Positions 17,530 through 24,918 of a stretch of DNA of 32,153 nt are shown here, piece by piece. The DNA is from Candidatus Dojkabacteria bacterium. GTDB taxonomy: Bacteria; Patescibacteriota; Dojkabacteria; JAOAGR01. A program made the position numbers and the translations under genes. Where the stretch lies: positions 1 to 32,153 of the forward strand of contig JAOAGR010000012.1 in NCBI GenBank assembly GCA_026415655.1, read 5' to 3'. Positions within the stretch are counted from its first letter, which is position 1. Every line of letters starts with the position of its first letter. Below the pieces are notes generated by a model. The model had not been told where the DNA came from and ran no database searches. It was given only the letters and a program-made list of their open reading frames with translations.

Positions 17530-17566
17530 AATGTAAAACATTTAGTATCATTATCTTAATATTTAA

Positions 17567-17642
<76 letters not shown>

Positions 17643-17887
17643 TTTTTTATTTTTCTTACTTTCTAGGGATTTACTTAAATGTAAAAGTTTAAAATTGAAT
17701 ATCACTTTTAATTTTTTAGATGAAAACAAGTTTGTTTTTATATTAGTTTATTGATGATTACAAAATTAGGTATGGAATAGATAAATGTAAGCACTCAATT
17801 TAAATTAATATATTTTTAAATTCGATTCTAGGAAAACTAATATAATAAAATTTTAATTTCTATAATTTAAAATAATAAAAGATAATT

Positions 17888-17974
17888 TGGTGCAAGCGGG
17901 TGGATTTGAACCACCGTAGGCATAATGCCGCCAGATTTACAGTCTGGTGCGTTTGACCACTCCGCCACACTTGC
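17888..17974 (-). tRNA. tRNA-Tyr (anticodon GTA)
   Basis: Class II tRNA: acceptor GCAAGTG/CGCTTGC, anticodon stem CCAGA/TCTGG around loop CTGTAAA (anticodon GTA), a long variable arm that forms its own hairpin, T-arm GGTGG/CCACC, A73 and an encoded CCA. It follows tRNA-Thr(TGT) by 5 bp and is probably cotranscribed with it. Confidence 0.96.
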
Positions 17975-17979
17975 ATGAA

Positions 17980-18055
17980 TGGAGCCAGAGGAGGGACTTG
18001 AACCCACGACCGGCGGTTTACAAAACCGCTGCTCTACCGACTGAGCTACTCTGGC
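17980..18055 (-). tRNA. tRNA-Thr (anticodon TGT)
   Basis: Acceptor GCCAGAG/CTCTGGC, D-arm GCTCAGTCGGTAGAGC, anticodon stem GCGGT/ACCGC around loop TTTGTAA (anticodon TGT), T-arm with GGGTTCAAGTCCC, discriminator T and an encoded CCA. First of a two-tRNA minus-strand transcript. Confidence 0.95.
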
Positions 18056-18064
18056 ATCAACACA

Positions 18065-18073
18065 AGTTTAACA
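18065..18073 (-). promoter_or_regulatory. Extended -10 promoter of the Thr-Tyr tRNA pair
   Basis: TGT-TAAACT on the minus strand ends 9 bp before the tRNA-Thr 5' end. It is the same box as the one before the surface-protein gene at 8472. Confidence 0.5.
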
Positions 18074-18156
18074 AACACTGATTATTTTTGTAAATACCTT
18101 AAAAGTGTTGGTAATTATGTATAGATAATATTGATAAATTTTATTAAACTTAATCT

Positions 18157-20376
18157 ATGCCTAATAATCAAAACAATATGCATAATATGCCTGGTATGAT
18201 GAATTCGGGTAACGTGCAAAATTCGTCTGGTAGCAAAACACAATACGGTTCTAACGCACTATACAATGTACAGCAGTTGCAGCAAAAATATCAAAATAAT
18301 AGTCCTGCTCAAACGATACTGAACAATTCTAATGTGCAAAATGCTTTAGACTATAACAATGTATTGAGCTTGGATAAGGCTATAGAAAGAAAACAACAAA
18401 TCTTAAACCAATCTGTATCAGGGACAGTAAATTCAAAAGGCCCAGTTGGTACAGTTAATTCAGCTAGAAAACAAAATAAAGATTTTTTGTATAATTTAAT
18501 TGAAAATATTGTTAATTCTATTTTTCCTAAAAAAAATAAAGAGAATGTCAGTGAAAATCGTAAAGAAATTGATACTCCTAAAATTGTTTATAAATCCGTA
18601 TCGGAGCAAGAAGTGACTACAATAGAGATACTTGATGATAATAGAGATTTATTATACAGAGAAGACATTAGTGTTCAAGATAAAATTGCGCCATCATCGC
18701 TTGAAGTAGATTTTAATGATATAAAAATTAACGATACATATGTTCGTACAATAGTTGTGGTCGATTACAAAAAAGCTTATCCTGGATTTCTAGAAAGTAT
18801 CATCAATTATGATGAAGCTATAGATGTTTGTATGTATTATTATCCAATTGATACACAGATGATTATTGATTTGATCCGCAGAAAAATAACGGATTTGGAG
18901 GTTCAATTAAACATGGATTTGGAGGCTGGGAGGGTACCAAATCCATATGCAAAAGTAGCTTTGCAAGATGCACTGAGACAGCAAGAAGAATTAGCTTCTG
19001 GTGCAGAAAAATATTTCCATTTTGCGTTATATATAACAATAAAGGCAAACAGTATATCTGATCTAAATTATTTAACATCCACTATCATTTCTGATCTTAA
19101 ATCAAAAGAAATGAGTGTTAAGATACCTACTTTAAAGATGGAAAATGCATTTAAGTCTACTTTACCTTATGGATACGATCGTTTAAAAGAAACAAGGAAC
19201 ATGGATACTAGCTCCATTGCTATGACATTTCCTTTCACATCTTCTGATTTGTCACAAGAAAAGGGTATTTTATATGGAATTAATACTTACAATCAGGGAC
19301 TTATAATATTTGATAGATTTTCAATGCCTAATGCTAACATGGTTGTTTTGGCAACGTCTGGTGGAGGAAAAAGTTATTTTGTAAAACTAGAAATTATACG
19401 TTCACTCATGCTTGGTACAGAATGTATAGTAATAGATCCAGAAAATGAATATCAATTGTTAACAGAAACGTTAGGTGGAGCTTATATTTCATTTTCACAA
19501 GATGGTACACATAAGTTGAACCCATTTGAACTTCCATTTGGGGTCGATAGTGGAGAAGACGAGCTACGATTAAAAGAATTATCACTTCAGGGATTTTTTA
19601 AGATACTTTTTGGAGGTCTAAGCACAGATGAAGTCACAATTTTAGATAAGGCTATAAGATTTGCTTATCGCGAAAAGGGAATTACTCAAGATCCTGCTAC
19701 CTTTGTCAACGAACCGCCAAGACTTGAAGACTTGTACAAAGTATTGAGGGCTATGGATGATTATTCGGCAATAGCTATGGCATCAAAATTAGAGCGTTTT
19801 CTTATTGGTTCAGCTGCTGGTATTTTCGATCGAAAAACAAACATTGATCTCAATAAACCACTGACAGTTTTTTCTATACGCGATTTATCCGAAGAACTGA
19901 GACCTTTGGCTATGTATTTGATGTTGGATTATATTTGGACTATTGTTAAAAGACAAAAGAAAAGACGTATTCTAGCTATAGATGAAGCTTGGATTCTTAT
20001 GAAGTATCCAGATTCGGCGTTGTTTATTAATTCTGTTGCAAAACGAGCCAGAAAATATTATTTAGGACTTACTACTATTTCTCAGGAAGTTAACGACTTT
20101 TTATCGACAGATTATGGTCGTACAGTTATCACAAACTCATCAATTCAGGTTCTACTTCGACAAACTAAAACTTCGGTTAGTGCACTTGCAGGAGTTTTTG
20201 ATCTAACAGAGGGTGAGATGAGTTATTTACAGTCAGTTCCGCCCGGCTATGGCTTGTTTTTTGCAGGGCAAAATCATGTTTCGATAGCAGTCAAAGCTTC
20301 GCCTATCGAGCATATGCTTGTTACATCAAATCCTGTTGAACTTGAGAAATTAAGGAAGCTAGGATTCATTAAATAA
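18157..20376 (+). CDS. VirB4/TraE-like type IV secretion ATPase
   Basis: 739 residues. The first 100 or so are Asn/Gln/Met-rich and probably disordered. A mixed N-terminal domain (about 140-370) resembles the CagE/TrbE/VirB4 region. Walker A is SGGGKS at 401-406, followed by IVIDPENEYQLL. Walker B is ILAIDEAW with D609 and E610, then a late TTISQEVNDFL and an LLRQTK segment, all in VirB4 order. VirB4 ATPases power conjugation or DNA/protein transfer at the inner membrane. No pilin, VirB6 or VirD4 gene lies nearby, as is common for scattered T4SS-like genes in Patescibacteria. TAAACT lies 6 nt before the ATG, so the mRNA is probably leaderless. Confidence 0.88.
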   Translation: MPNNQNNMHNMPGMMNSGNVQNSSGSKTQYGSNALYNVQQLQQKYQNNSPAQTILNNSNVQNALDYNNVLSLDKAIERKQQILNQSVSGTVNSKGPVGTVNSARKQNKDFLYNLIENIVNSIFPKKNKENVSENRKEIDTPKIVYKSVSEQEVTTIEILDDNRDLLYREDISVQDKIAPSSLEVDFNDIKINDTYVRTIVVVDYKKAYPGFLESIINYDEAIDVCMYYYPIDTQMIIDLIRRKITDLEVQLNMDLEAGRVPNPYAKVALQDALRQQEELASGAEKYFHFALYITIKANSISDLNYLTSTIISDLKSKEMSVKIPTLKMENAFKSTLPYGYDRLKETRNMDTSSIAMTFPFTSSDLSQEKGILYGINTYNQGLIIFDRFSMPNANMVVLATSGGGKSYFVKLEIIRSLMLGTECIVIDPENEYQLLTETLGGAYISFSQDGTHKLNPFELPFGVDSGEDELRLKELSLQGFFKILFGGLSTDEVTILDKAIRFAYREKGITQDPATFVNEPPRLEDLYKVLRAMDDYSAIAMASKLERFLIGSAAGIFDRKTNIDLNKPLTVFSIRDLSEELRPLAMYLMLDYIWTIVKRQKKRRILAIDEAWILMKYPDSALFINSVAKRARKYYLGLTTISQEVNDFLSTDYGRTVITNSSIQVLLRQTKTSVSALAGVFDLTEGEMSYLQSVPPGYGLFFAGQNHVSIAVKASPIEHMLVTSNPVELEKLRKLGFIK

Positions 20377-20383
20377 TAAAAAT

Positions 20384-21646
20384 TTACTTCCTATGGTGTG
20401 TCATGTATTGGTAATATATAAATGATGCAATTACCATAGCAACTGAGGATACAAGTAATGGGAGATGAATATTATAATTTATTATCCATGATGAAATAAT
20501 TGGTACTATGCCTTCGACTAATGCTTGCATTGATTGATTGAATCCTAGACTCTCACCCTGATGTTTTTTGTCCGTTGAATTTGATATTACAGTTACTAAG
20601 TTAGCTTGAGTTATACCGTAAAATATTGCTAGAAAAGGAACGATGTAAAAAAGTGTATAGTCCTGTCTTGGTATTAAAAATGCAGGATATATAAAAATTA
20701 ATATCGGGATTGATATGAACAATATTTTATGGGGTTTAATTCGTGTTGAGATTATGCTGTTTATGATGCCGAGAGATATCACAAGCCATATGCCAGCATA
20801 AGCCAAAAATATTCCTAGATCGTTTGGCTTGTATTCAAATTTATAATAAAGATAAATATTAATTCCATATACAAATATTTGGAATGATAGTGATACTAAA
20901 AGTGTTATAAGATATAAAAATTTGACATCACTTTTGAATAAAAAATTATATATATCCTTAATACCGAAAGAAAAATCGAATTTGTTTATAACTGGATATT
21001 TTAATGTTTCTTCTAATAAGAAATAGACACAGATAATAGCGACTATTGATAGGATGCAAGCTACCAGAAATGGAGTGATATTATCGATTTTACTGCTAGT
21101 AGGAATAAATGGGATAATAGAACTTATTTGCACATCAGCAAGCATCCCACCAAGATATGGTCCGAGGATAATACCAAGACCTATTGAAATGCCAATGAAT
21201 CCAAAGTTTCTCGATTTATTCTTCTCAGAACTCAAATCAGCTATGATAGAATTTGCTATTGTGGCATTACCACCCATTGCTCCGCCAAGGGCTCTACCTA
21301 TCAAAATGATCCAAATGTTATGAAAAATTATACCGAACAGGAATGCTAAATTAGCTATAAAGGCACCGTTTAGTGTGAGTAAAAGCAATTTTTTTCTACC
21401 ATAACGATCTGAAAGATTACCAATTATAGGGGCAGCAAAAAATTGAGCTATAGCGTAAGAACCAGTAATGATTCCCAACACTATTGTTCGTAGATCACTG
21501 TCCCAATTTTTGGGTATTAGAGGGCTATTCGGATCTAAGAATAGGGGAGTAATAGATGGAATAATAATCCCAAAGCCTAAAAAATCTATAAAAACAACAA
21601 AAAGCAATACACTAATACGACTTATGAATGTGAGATTTATCTCCAT
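20384..21646 (-). CDS. Major facilitator superfamily transporter (drug-efflux type)
   Basis: 420 residues from ATG 21646. An ATG at 21688 is possible but would extend the overlap with the amidase gene. Twelve membrane helices are expected. Motif A GNLSDRYGRKK lies between helices 2 and 3, IDFLGFGIIIP is typical of helix 1 in TetA-like drug:H+ antiporters, and LGPYLGG matches the motif C region in helix 5. The central loop is short. Substrate unknown. TATACT lies 9 nt before the chosen ATG, inside the end of the amidase gene. The 3' end is 7 bp from the convergent VirB4 gene. Confidence 0.88.
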   Translation of the reverse strand: MEINLTFISRISVLLFVVFIDFLGFGIIIPSITPLFLDPNSPLIPKNWDSDLRTIVLGIITGSYAIAQFFAAPIIGNLSDRYGRKKLLLLTLNGAFIANLAFLFGIIFHNIWIILIGRALGGAMGGNATIANSIIADLSSEKNKSRNFGFIGISIGLGIILGPYLGGMLADVQISSIIPFIPTSSKIDNITPFLVACILSIVAIICVYFLLEETLKYPVINKFDFSFGIKDIYNFLFKSDVKFLYLITLLVSLSFQIFVYGINIYLYYKFEYKPNDLGIFLAYAGIWLVISLGIINSIISTRIKPHKILFISIPILIFIYPAFLIPRQDYTLFYIVPFLAIFYGITQANLVTVISNSTDKKHQGESLGFNQSMQALVEGIVPIISSWIINYNIHLPLLVSSVAMVIASFIYYQYMTHHRK

Positions 21647-21653
21647 TTCACGG

Positions 21654-22124
21654 TTAGTATAACAAATTTTTCCAACCTTTTTCTCCAAGAAAACTTTTTC
21701 CTGGACATGTCGTCGTTGGTTTTATCTCACAATGCCCTAGAATTTGACTTATATTTGTTTTGTATTGATATTTTCGTATCAAGTTTTTGAGAGTATTAAT
21801 GACTTTTTTATTCGGAGATTTATTTTCCAAATTATCATTTATGCATATTGCTATAGATTTTGTATTGTATTCCCAATTACCACAATGCCATCCTATATAT
21901 TTATCTGATAATAATTTTTTGACTGTTCCGTTTGAATCCACTAAATAATGATAAGCACAAAATGTCGTTTTTCCATTTCTGATATGACCAGAATCTAATG
22001 GACGGAGATAATGTTCTACATCCTTGTTTAAAAAATCTTTTATATATAAATTTACCATGTGTATTGCTTCTATTTCCCAGATATTACGTTTTTTACCAGA
22101 ATGATGTATTACTATAGTATCAAT
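21654..22124 (-). CDS. N-acetylmuramoyl-L-alanine amidase (Amidase_2/PGRP fold), non-AUG start or interrupted gene
   Basis: Zinc amidase that cuts the MurNAc-L-Ala bond of peptidoglycan. The first ATG (22058) would leave out the essential N-terminal strand. Upstream in the same frame the sequence reads DTIVIHHSGKKRN (22121-22083), the classic IVIHHS zinc-binding motif. From an ATT codon at 22124 the protein has 156 residues: HH at 7-8, YHYLVDSNG near 58-66, GWHCGN near 78-83, GHCEIKP with H131, and TCPGK with C140. The frame is bounded upstream by TAA at 22128-22130, and an 90-codon ORF in the same frame ends at that TAA. The gene therefore either starts at ATT or is the broken 3' part of a longer gene. 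Confidence 0.75.
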   Translation of the reverse strand: MDTIVIHHSGKKRNIWEIEAIHMVNLYIKDFLNKDVEHYLRPLDSGHIRNGKTTFCAYHYLVDSNGTVKKLLSDKYIGWHCGNWEYNTKSIAICINDNLENKSPNKKVINTLKNLIRKYQYKTNISQILGHCEIKPTTTCPGKSFLGEKGWKNLLY

Positions 22125-22127
22125 ATT

Positions 22128-22400
22128 TTATCGTTGTCTATCAAAATCAACTGAATATTTTTTTGTTGGTATAAGATTTCTTTTTAGTGAAAGAGCAAAG
22201 AATTTAATAATTTTTTCTCTATTTTTTCTTATTAAACCTAAGCTTTGACTAGATGAATTTTTTATATGTTCAGAATATCTAAAAAAATAATAATTTAAAA
22301 ATTCAATGACTATACTGTCAGAATACCAAAAATAGTTTCTATTAGAAAATAGATCCTTACATTTGTAGAAAAATAAATTTAACGAAGAATTAATTAACAT
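22128..22400 (-). CDS. Small basic protein of unknown function, in frame with the amidase
   Basis: 90 residues from ATG 22400. Aromatic and basic (LFFYKCKDLF, NYYFFRYSEH, KRNLIPTKKYS), no clear membrane segment and no recognised motif. It ends DFDRQR-TAA, and after one further codon the same frame continues into the amidase motif IDTIVIHHS. Amidase domains are often preceded by a basic linker like this, so it may be the N-terminal domain of the same protein cut off by a nonsense codon. The ATG lies directly after the T-tract of the twin-hairpin RNA. Confidence 0.4.
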   Translation of the reverse strand: MLINSSLNLFFYKCKDLFSNRNYFWYSDSIVIEFLNYYFFRYSEHIKNSSSQSLGLIRKNREKIIKFFALSLKRNLIPTKKYSVDFDRQR

Positions 22401-22401
22401 A

Positions 22402-22485
22402 AACAAAAATAAAAGGGATCGGCACTGCCCCGACCGACCCCGATTGTGACCTCCACTGCCCCAAAGAGGCCACAATCTGAGCCAG
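22402..22485 (-). ncRNA. Twin-hairpin RNA with two identical GGGGCAGUG loops, ending in an intrinsic terminator
   Basis: On the minus strand two hairpins stand directly side by side. Hairpin 1 (22477-22442) has a 12-bp stem GATTGTGGCCTC/GAGGTCACAATC (one G-U) and a 12-nt loop. Hairpin 2 (22441-22415) has an 8-bp stem GGGGTCGG/CCGATCCC (one G-U) and an 11-nt loop. Both loops end in GGGGCAGTG. Hairpin 2 runs into TTTTATTTTTGTT, a terminator. The G-U pairs exist only on this strand. TTGCAA-N16-TAAAAT, or TATACT near 22491, could be the promoter. It may be a regulatory small RNA or an attenuator before the ORF at 22400. I know no family that matches. Confidence 0.65.
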
Positions 22486-22524
22486 TATAATATTTTACAT
22501 TCTTCTAAATTTTTTGCAAGAGCT

Positions 22525-22591
22525 CAAAAACTTTACTCCCCATAGTCCAGCAGGCCTCTTTTACCGAACCGGACTAGGGGGACTAAAGTCC
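22525..22591 (-). ncRNA. Candidate small RNA of about 65 nt, one long hairpin plus T-tract
   Basis: The inferred transcript begins about 7 nt after a near-consensus promoter. It folds into a long interrupted stem: ACTTTA/TAAAGT, CCCC/GGGG and AGTCC/GGACT (22589-22530) around a 22-nt apical region containing GGTTCGGTAAAAGAGG. The stem is followed at once by TTTTTGAG. An alternative 5' hairpin GGAC-TTTA-GTCC would compete with it. No ORF. It is not recognised as SRP, 6S or RNase P RNA: it lacks the SRP GUCCGGAAGGAAGC-type core and the RNase P GAGGAAAGUC core. Confidence 0.6.
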
Positions 22592-22597
22592 ATAAAC

Positions 22598-22626
22598 AAT
22601 ATACTACATAGTTTGATGTGTGTCAA
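22598..22626 (-). promoter_or_regulatory. Near-consensus promoter of the candidate small RNA
   Basis: TTGACA (22621-22626), exactly 17 bp of spacer, TATATT (22598-22603), read on the minus strand. This is one of the best matches to a housekeeping promoter in the window. No protein-coding gene starts downstream within 190 bp. Confidence 0.75.
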
Positions 22627-22639
22627 GAGTAGAGTGAAT

Positions 22640-22864
22640 GTTCTAAATCGATTTCGTTCCTGCATAAAAAGATATAATTTTCATCTATCGCCTTTCAGGC
22701 TGGTTTTGTGGAATGTAAGTGTGTAAAACGAAGCGTGTTGAATGTTATGGGTATCAAATTCGGTTTGATTGTGTGATTGAGTTGCATATAACTTTTGCAG
22801 AATAGATAAATTCGGGTTGTTATTTGTTGATTTACCAAGATTCGATGTTCAGCCAATACTGGCT
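22640..22864 (+). other. Non-coding stretch before tmRNA, content unexplained
   Basis: No credible ORF on either strand. A TATAAT at 22673-22678 could start a plus-strand RNA. ATCTAT (22683-22688) can pair with ATAGAT (22802-22807). Small hairpins ATCAAA/TTTGAT (about 22753-22769) and AGCCA/TGGCT (22851-22864) lie within. It may be an RNA gene, but I cannot name one. Confidence 0.3.
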
Positions 22865-22894
22865 TTGACTGAATGTTGTTTTTTGTAATATAAT
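22865..22894 (+). promoter_or_regulatory. Promoter of tmRNA
   Basis: TTGACT (22865-22870), 18-bp spacer, TATAAT (22889-22894). The mature tmRNA 5' end is 12 bp beyond the -10 box. Confidence 0.75.
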
Positions 22895-22905
22895 TTTGCT
22901 TACAT

Positions 22906-23317
22906 GGGGATGAATCTGGATTCGACGGGGTTGTATGAGATGTAAATGCAGGTCGTGTTTGCGATACAACGTAAAAATATCGCTCTTACAAATAATGCCA
23001 AAGAATCAACATTGGCTGATGCTATAAAATCAGCATTGCAAAAAGTTGCACAGCCACAATTGACTCTTGCAGCTTAATCTATAATCCTCGAAGAGAGGAA
23101 GATAGATATAATCATATGGATTTGTACTTTTGCCATATGATTGAAATATAAAAAGTACAGCTTGTATAGCCTGGTCATCTATACAAGTTAAACTGACCTT
23201 ACCATGTGTTATTTTTGTAAATTTTTGAGACACATGGGAAATTTAAAATTTACTAAGCCTGTAGATTTTACATTTCATAGACTCCGGACGCGGGTTCGAT
23301 TCCCGCCATCTCCACCA
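22906..23317 (+). ncRNA. ssrA: Transfer-messenger RNA (tmRNA)
   Basis: Rescues ribosomes stalled on broken mRNA and tags the nascent peptide for proteolysis. The 5' end GGGGATGAATCTGGATTCGA and the 3' end GGTTCGATTCCCGCCATCTCC-ACCA (given here in two parts) form the tRNA-like domain, with GGGGATG pairing CATCTCC and an encoded CCA. The tag frame most likely begins at GCT 22982, by analogy with known tmRNAs (after TAAAAATATC), and ends at TAA 23075-23077. That gives 31 codons, starting ALTNNAKEST and ending QPQLTLAA. Pseudoknot-forming sequence follows (hairpins near 23085-23105, 23110-23145 and 23160-23190). The LAA end suits ClpXP-type recognition. The length, 412 nt, is normal. Confidence 0.96.
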
Positions 23318-23474
23318 TTGCACTAATAATAACTTCAGTGAATTTGATATTTTGTAAATTTCGTTTTTTATTTTTTAGCATTAACACGTAAATTGAAGAG
23401 GTTTTATATTTTTAAGTTTAATTAATAAATTTAATTATTTATAATTCGCTAAACATTCAATTAAGTTCGTGCAG

Positions 23475-24041
23475 ATGAAATTAAAATTACAGAGAAATTT
23501 TGTTCGTGTAATCATAATGATGCCTTTTTCGATTGTAGCTTTGATTGGTGTAATCTATTTGTTAGTCAAATGGTACTATCATGATGATTCGATTGAAAAA
23601 GTAAATACTAATTTCACTCCTGAAAATATTAAATGTAAATATTATTTAGCTCAGAAAAAATTAGAAACAGTTAAATTGGGATTAGTACTTGCAGACGGAG
23701 TTGAACGAAATATCAATGTTGAATTGGCGTCAAATTCGGAACAACACCGTATTGGTTTGATGGGGAGAGAAAAGTTAGAGAGTGATGGAATGTTATTTAT
23801 TTTTAATGAATCAAAGATTCAATCTTTCTGGATGAAAGACACCTGTATGAATCTAGATATTCTTTTTTTTGATGAAAATGGGAATTTTATAAATGGATAT
23901 TTTGATCTAAAGCCTTGTATAGAAAATGATTGTGAGACATATAAGTCTAAAGCACCAATAAAATATGTACTAGAATTACCTGCTGGGAAATTTGACAAAA
24001 ATCTCTTTAATGAAAATACAAAATTGATTTTAAAATTTTAA
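23475..24041 (+). CDS. DUF192 family protein with N-terminal membrane anchor
   Basis: 188 residues from ATG 23475 (a GTG at 23469 is an alternative). A membrane helix at about 11-32 places the rest outside. The DUF192 domain (about 65-186) shows NVELASNSEQHRIGLMGRE, GMLFIFNES, FWMKDTCMNLDILFFDENG and YVLELPAGKFD, all diagnostic. Cys residues in the ENDCETYK segment match the usual C..C..Y region. The family's biochemical role is unsettled. It is 151 bp downstream of tmRNA, with a TATAAT at 23440-23445. It overlaps the convergent unknown gene by 4 bp. Confidence 0.88.
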   Translation: MKLKLQRNFVRVIIMMPFSIVALIGVIYLLVKWYYHDDSIEKVNTNFTPENIKCKYYLAQKKLETVKLGLVLADGVERNINVELASNSEQHRIGLMGREKLESDGMLFIFNESKIQSFWMKDTCMNLDILFFDENGNFINGYFDLKPCIENDCETYKSKAPIKYVLELPAGKFDKNLFNENTKLILKF

Positions 24042-24580
24042 TTTTCTTTGGGTTTTCTAAATTGCCAATCAATACCAAAAAGTAAAATGCTAAGTTTGTT
24101 TAATACATTCATGTGTAAGTCCCAGTAATGAAAAGCCTTAGCAAAAACAGTTACTAAATTTTTGATCTCTTTTTCTAACTCATATTTTTCACTGACAACA
24201 ACAAATATTTTATTTTTTTCCCTTCTTACAAACACATTTTCCATTAATATTGTTTCTTCAAACCATTTTGCCATTTTCGTAAAGGGTAGATGTACAATTA
24301 TCTCTGGAGTAGAAACAGCATACCCTATTTTATAGGGTAGTAACATTTTATATGCTCGCATTACTTCATAAATATTTTTTTTAAACTTCGGATCTTTTGT
24401 ATTGACTAAATTTGGATCTGTTTTCAACATATCTCCACGATGTGGAGGACCGCCTTCGCGAGCTAAATAACAAAAAGTTGACCACATTTTATCCCATGCT
24501 ACATTGCCATTTTCATCATATACAAAAGGAGCAGATCCCATAGGGGTATTTGTCACTGATCTTTTTTTACTAAATAACAT
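24038..24580 (-). CDS. Conserved-looking protein of unknown function
   Basis: 180 residues, no signal peptide or membrane helix. A distinctive N-terminal block reads WSTFCYLAREGGPPHRGDML (about 33-52), followed by a mainly helical part with amphipathic segments (FVVVSEKYELEKEIKNLVTVFAKAF near 127-150) and a C-terminal LLFGIDWQF. I do not recognise the family. The His/Gly/Pro/Arg cluster could be a ligand site, but that is a guess. TATAAA lies about 10 nt upstream of the ATG. The stop overlaps that of the DUF192 gene, sharing TTAA. Confidence 0.7.
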   Translation of the reverse strand: MLFSKKRSVTNTPMGSAPFVYDENGNVAWDKMWSTFCYLAREGGPPHRGDMLKTDPNLVNTKDPKFKKNIYEVMRAYKMLLPYKIGYAVSTPEIIVHLPFTKMAKWFEETILMENVFVRREKNKIFVVVSEKYELEKEIKNLVTVFAKAFHYWDLHMNVLNKLSILLFGIDWQFRKPKEN

Positions 24581-24631
24581 TTTGATTTATTTTATAGTAT
24601 GTATTAAAATTCAACAAAATAAAAAAGTATT

Positions 24632-24877
24632 ATGTCAAGAGTTTGTGATCTAACAGGAAGAAGAGCTAATGTACAGAGATCCGGTAGGCATAAATCGGGT
24701 AAAAGTAGAGCTGGTAAAAAGGCGTTTTCGTATAGGGGGCCACATGGTCTGCGTGGTGTAAAAAAAAGGAAAGTACAAAATTTAAATTTAGTAACAGTGC
24801 GTACTCCTCTTGGTAAATTACGAGTTTCCATGAAGGCTTACAAGACACTTTTTAAGAAAACCAACGAGACACACTAA
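24632..24877 (+). CDS. rpmB: 50S ribosomal protein L28
   Basis: 81 residues. MSRVCDLTGRRANVQRSGRHKSGKSR matches the L28 N-terminus (written across two segments: MSRVCDLTGRRAN, then VQRSGRHKSGKSR). LVTVRTPLGKLRVSMKAYKTL matches the conserved R-L-R-V-S-x-x-A-x-x-T/K-L end. It has a single cysteine, so no zinc finger. ATG is preceded only by an A-rich segment with no Shine-Dalgarno. It is followed 41 bp later by mreB. Confidence 0.94.
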   Translation: MSRVCDLTGRRANVQRSGRHKSGKSRAGKKAFSYRGPHGLRGVKKRKVQNLNLVTVRTPLGKLRVSMKAYKTLFKKTNETH

Positions 24878-24904
24878 TAACTAAAATAAAATTAAATACC
24901 ACTA

Positions 24905-24913
24905 TGGTAAAAT
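24905..24913 (+). promoter_or_regulatory. Extended -10 promoter of the mreBCD operon
   Basis: TGG-TAAAAT ends 5 nt before the mreB ATG, with no good -35 hexamer and no Shine-Dalgarno. A transcription start at or next to the ATG (leaderless mRNA) is inferred. Confidence 0.6.
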
Positions 24914-24918
24914 AAGTT

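Noticed and set aside
22415-22480. GC-rich patch as inserted foreign DNA
   Set aside because: The GC richness is fully accounted for by two RNA hairpins; no repeats or attachment sites flank it.
22402-22600. Signal recognition particle RNA, 6S RNA or RNase P RNA
   Set aside because: The conserved cores (SRP apical GGAA region, RNase P GAGGAAAGUC, 6S central bubble) were not found on either strand.
22514-22726. 70-codon plus-strand ORF
   Set aside because: It runs across the minus-strand small RNA hairpin and its promoter, has no protein-family character and no promoter of its own.
23318-23380. Terminator after tmRNA
   Set aside because: T-rich runs are present, but no convincing stem precedes them.
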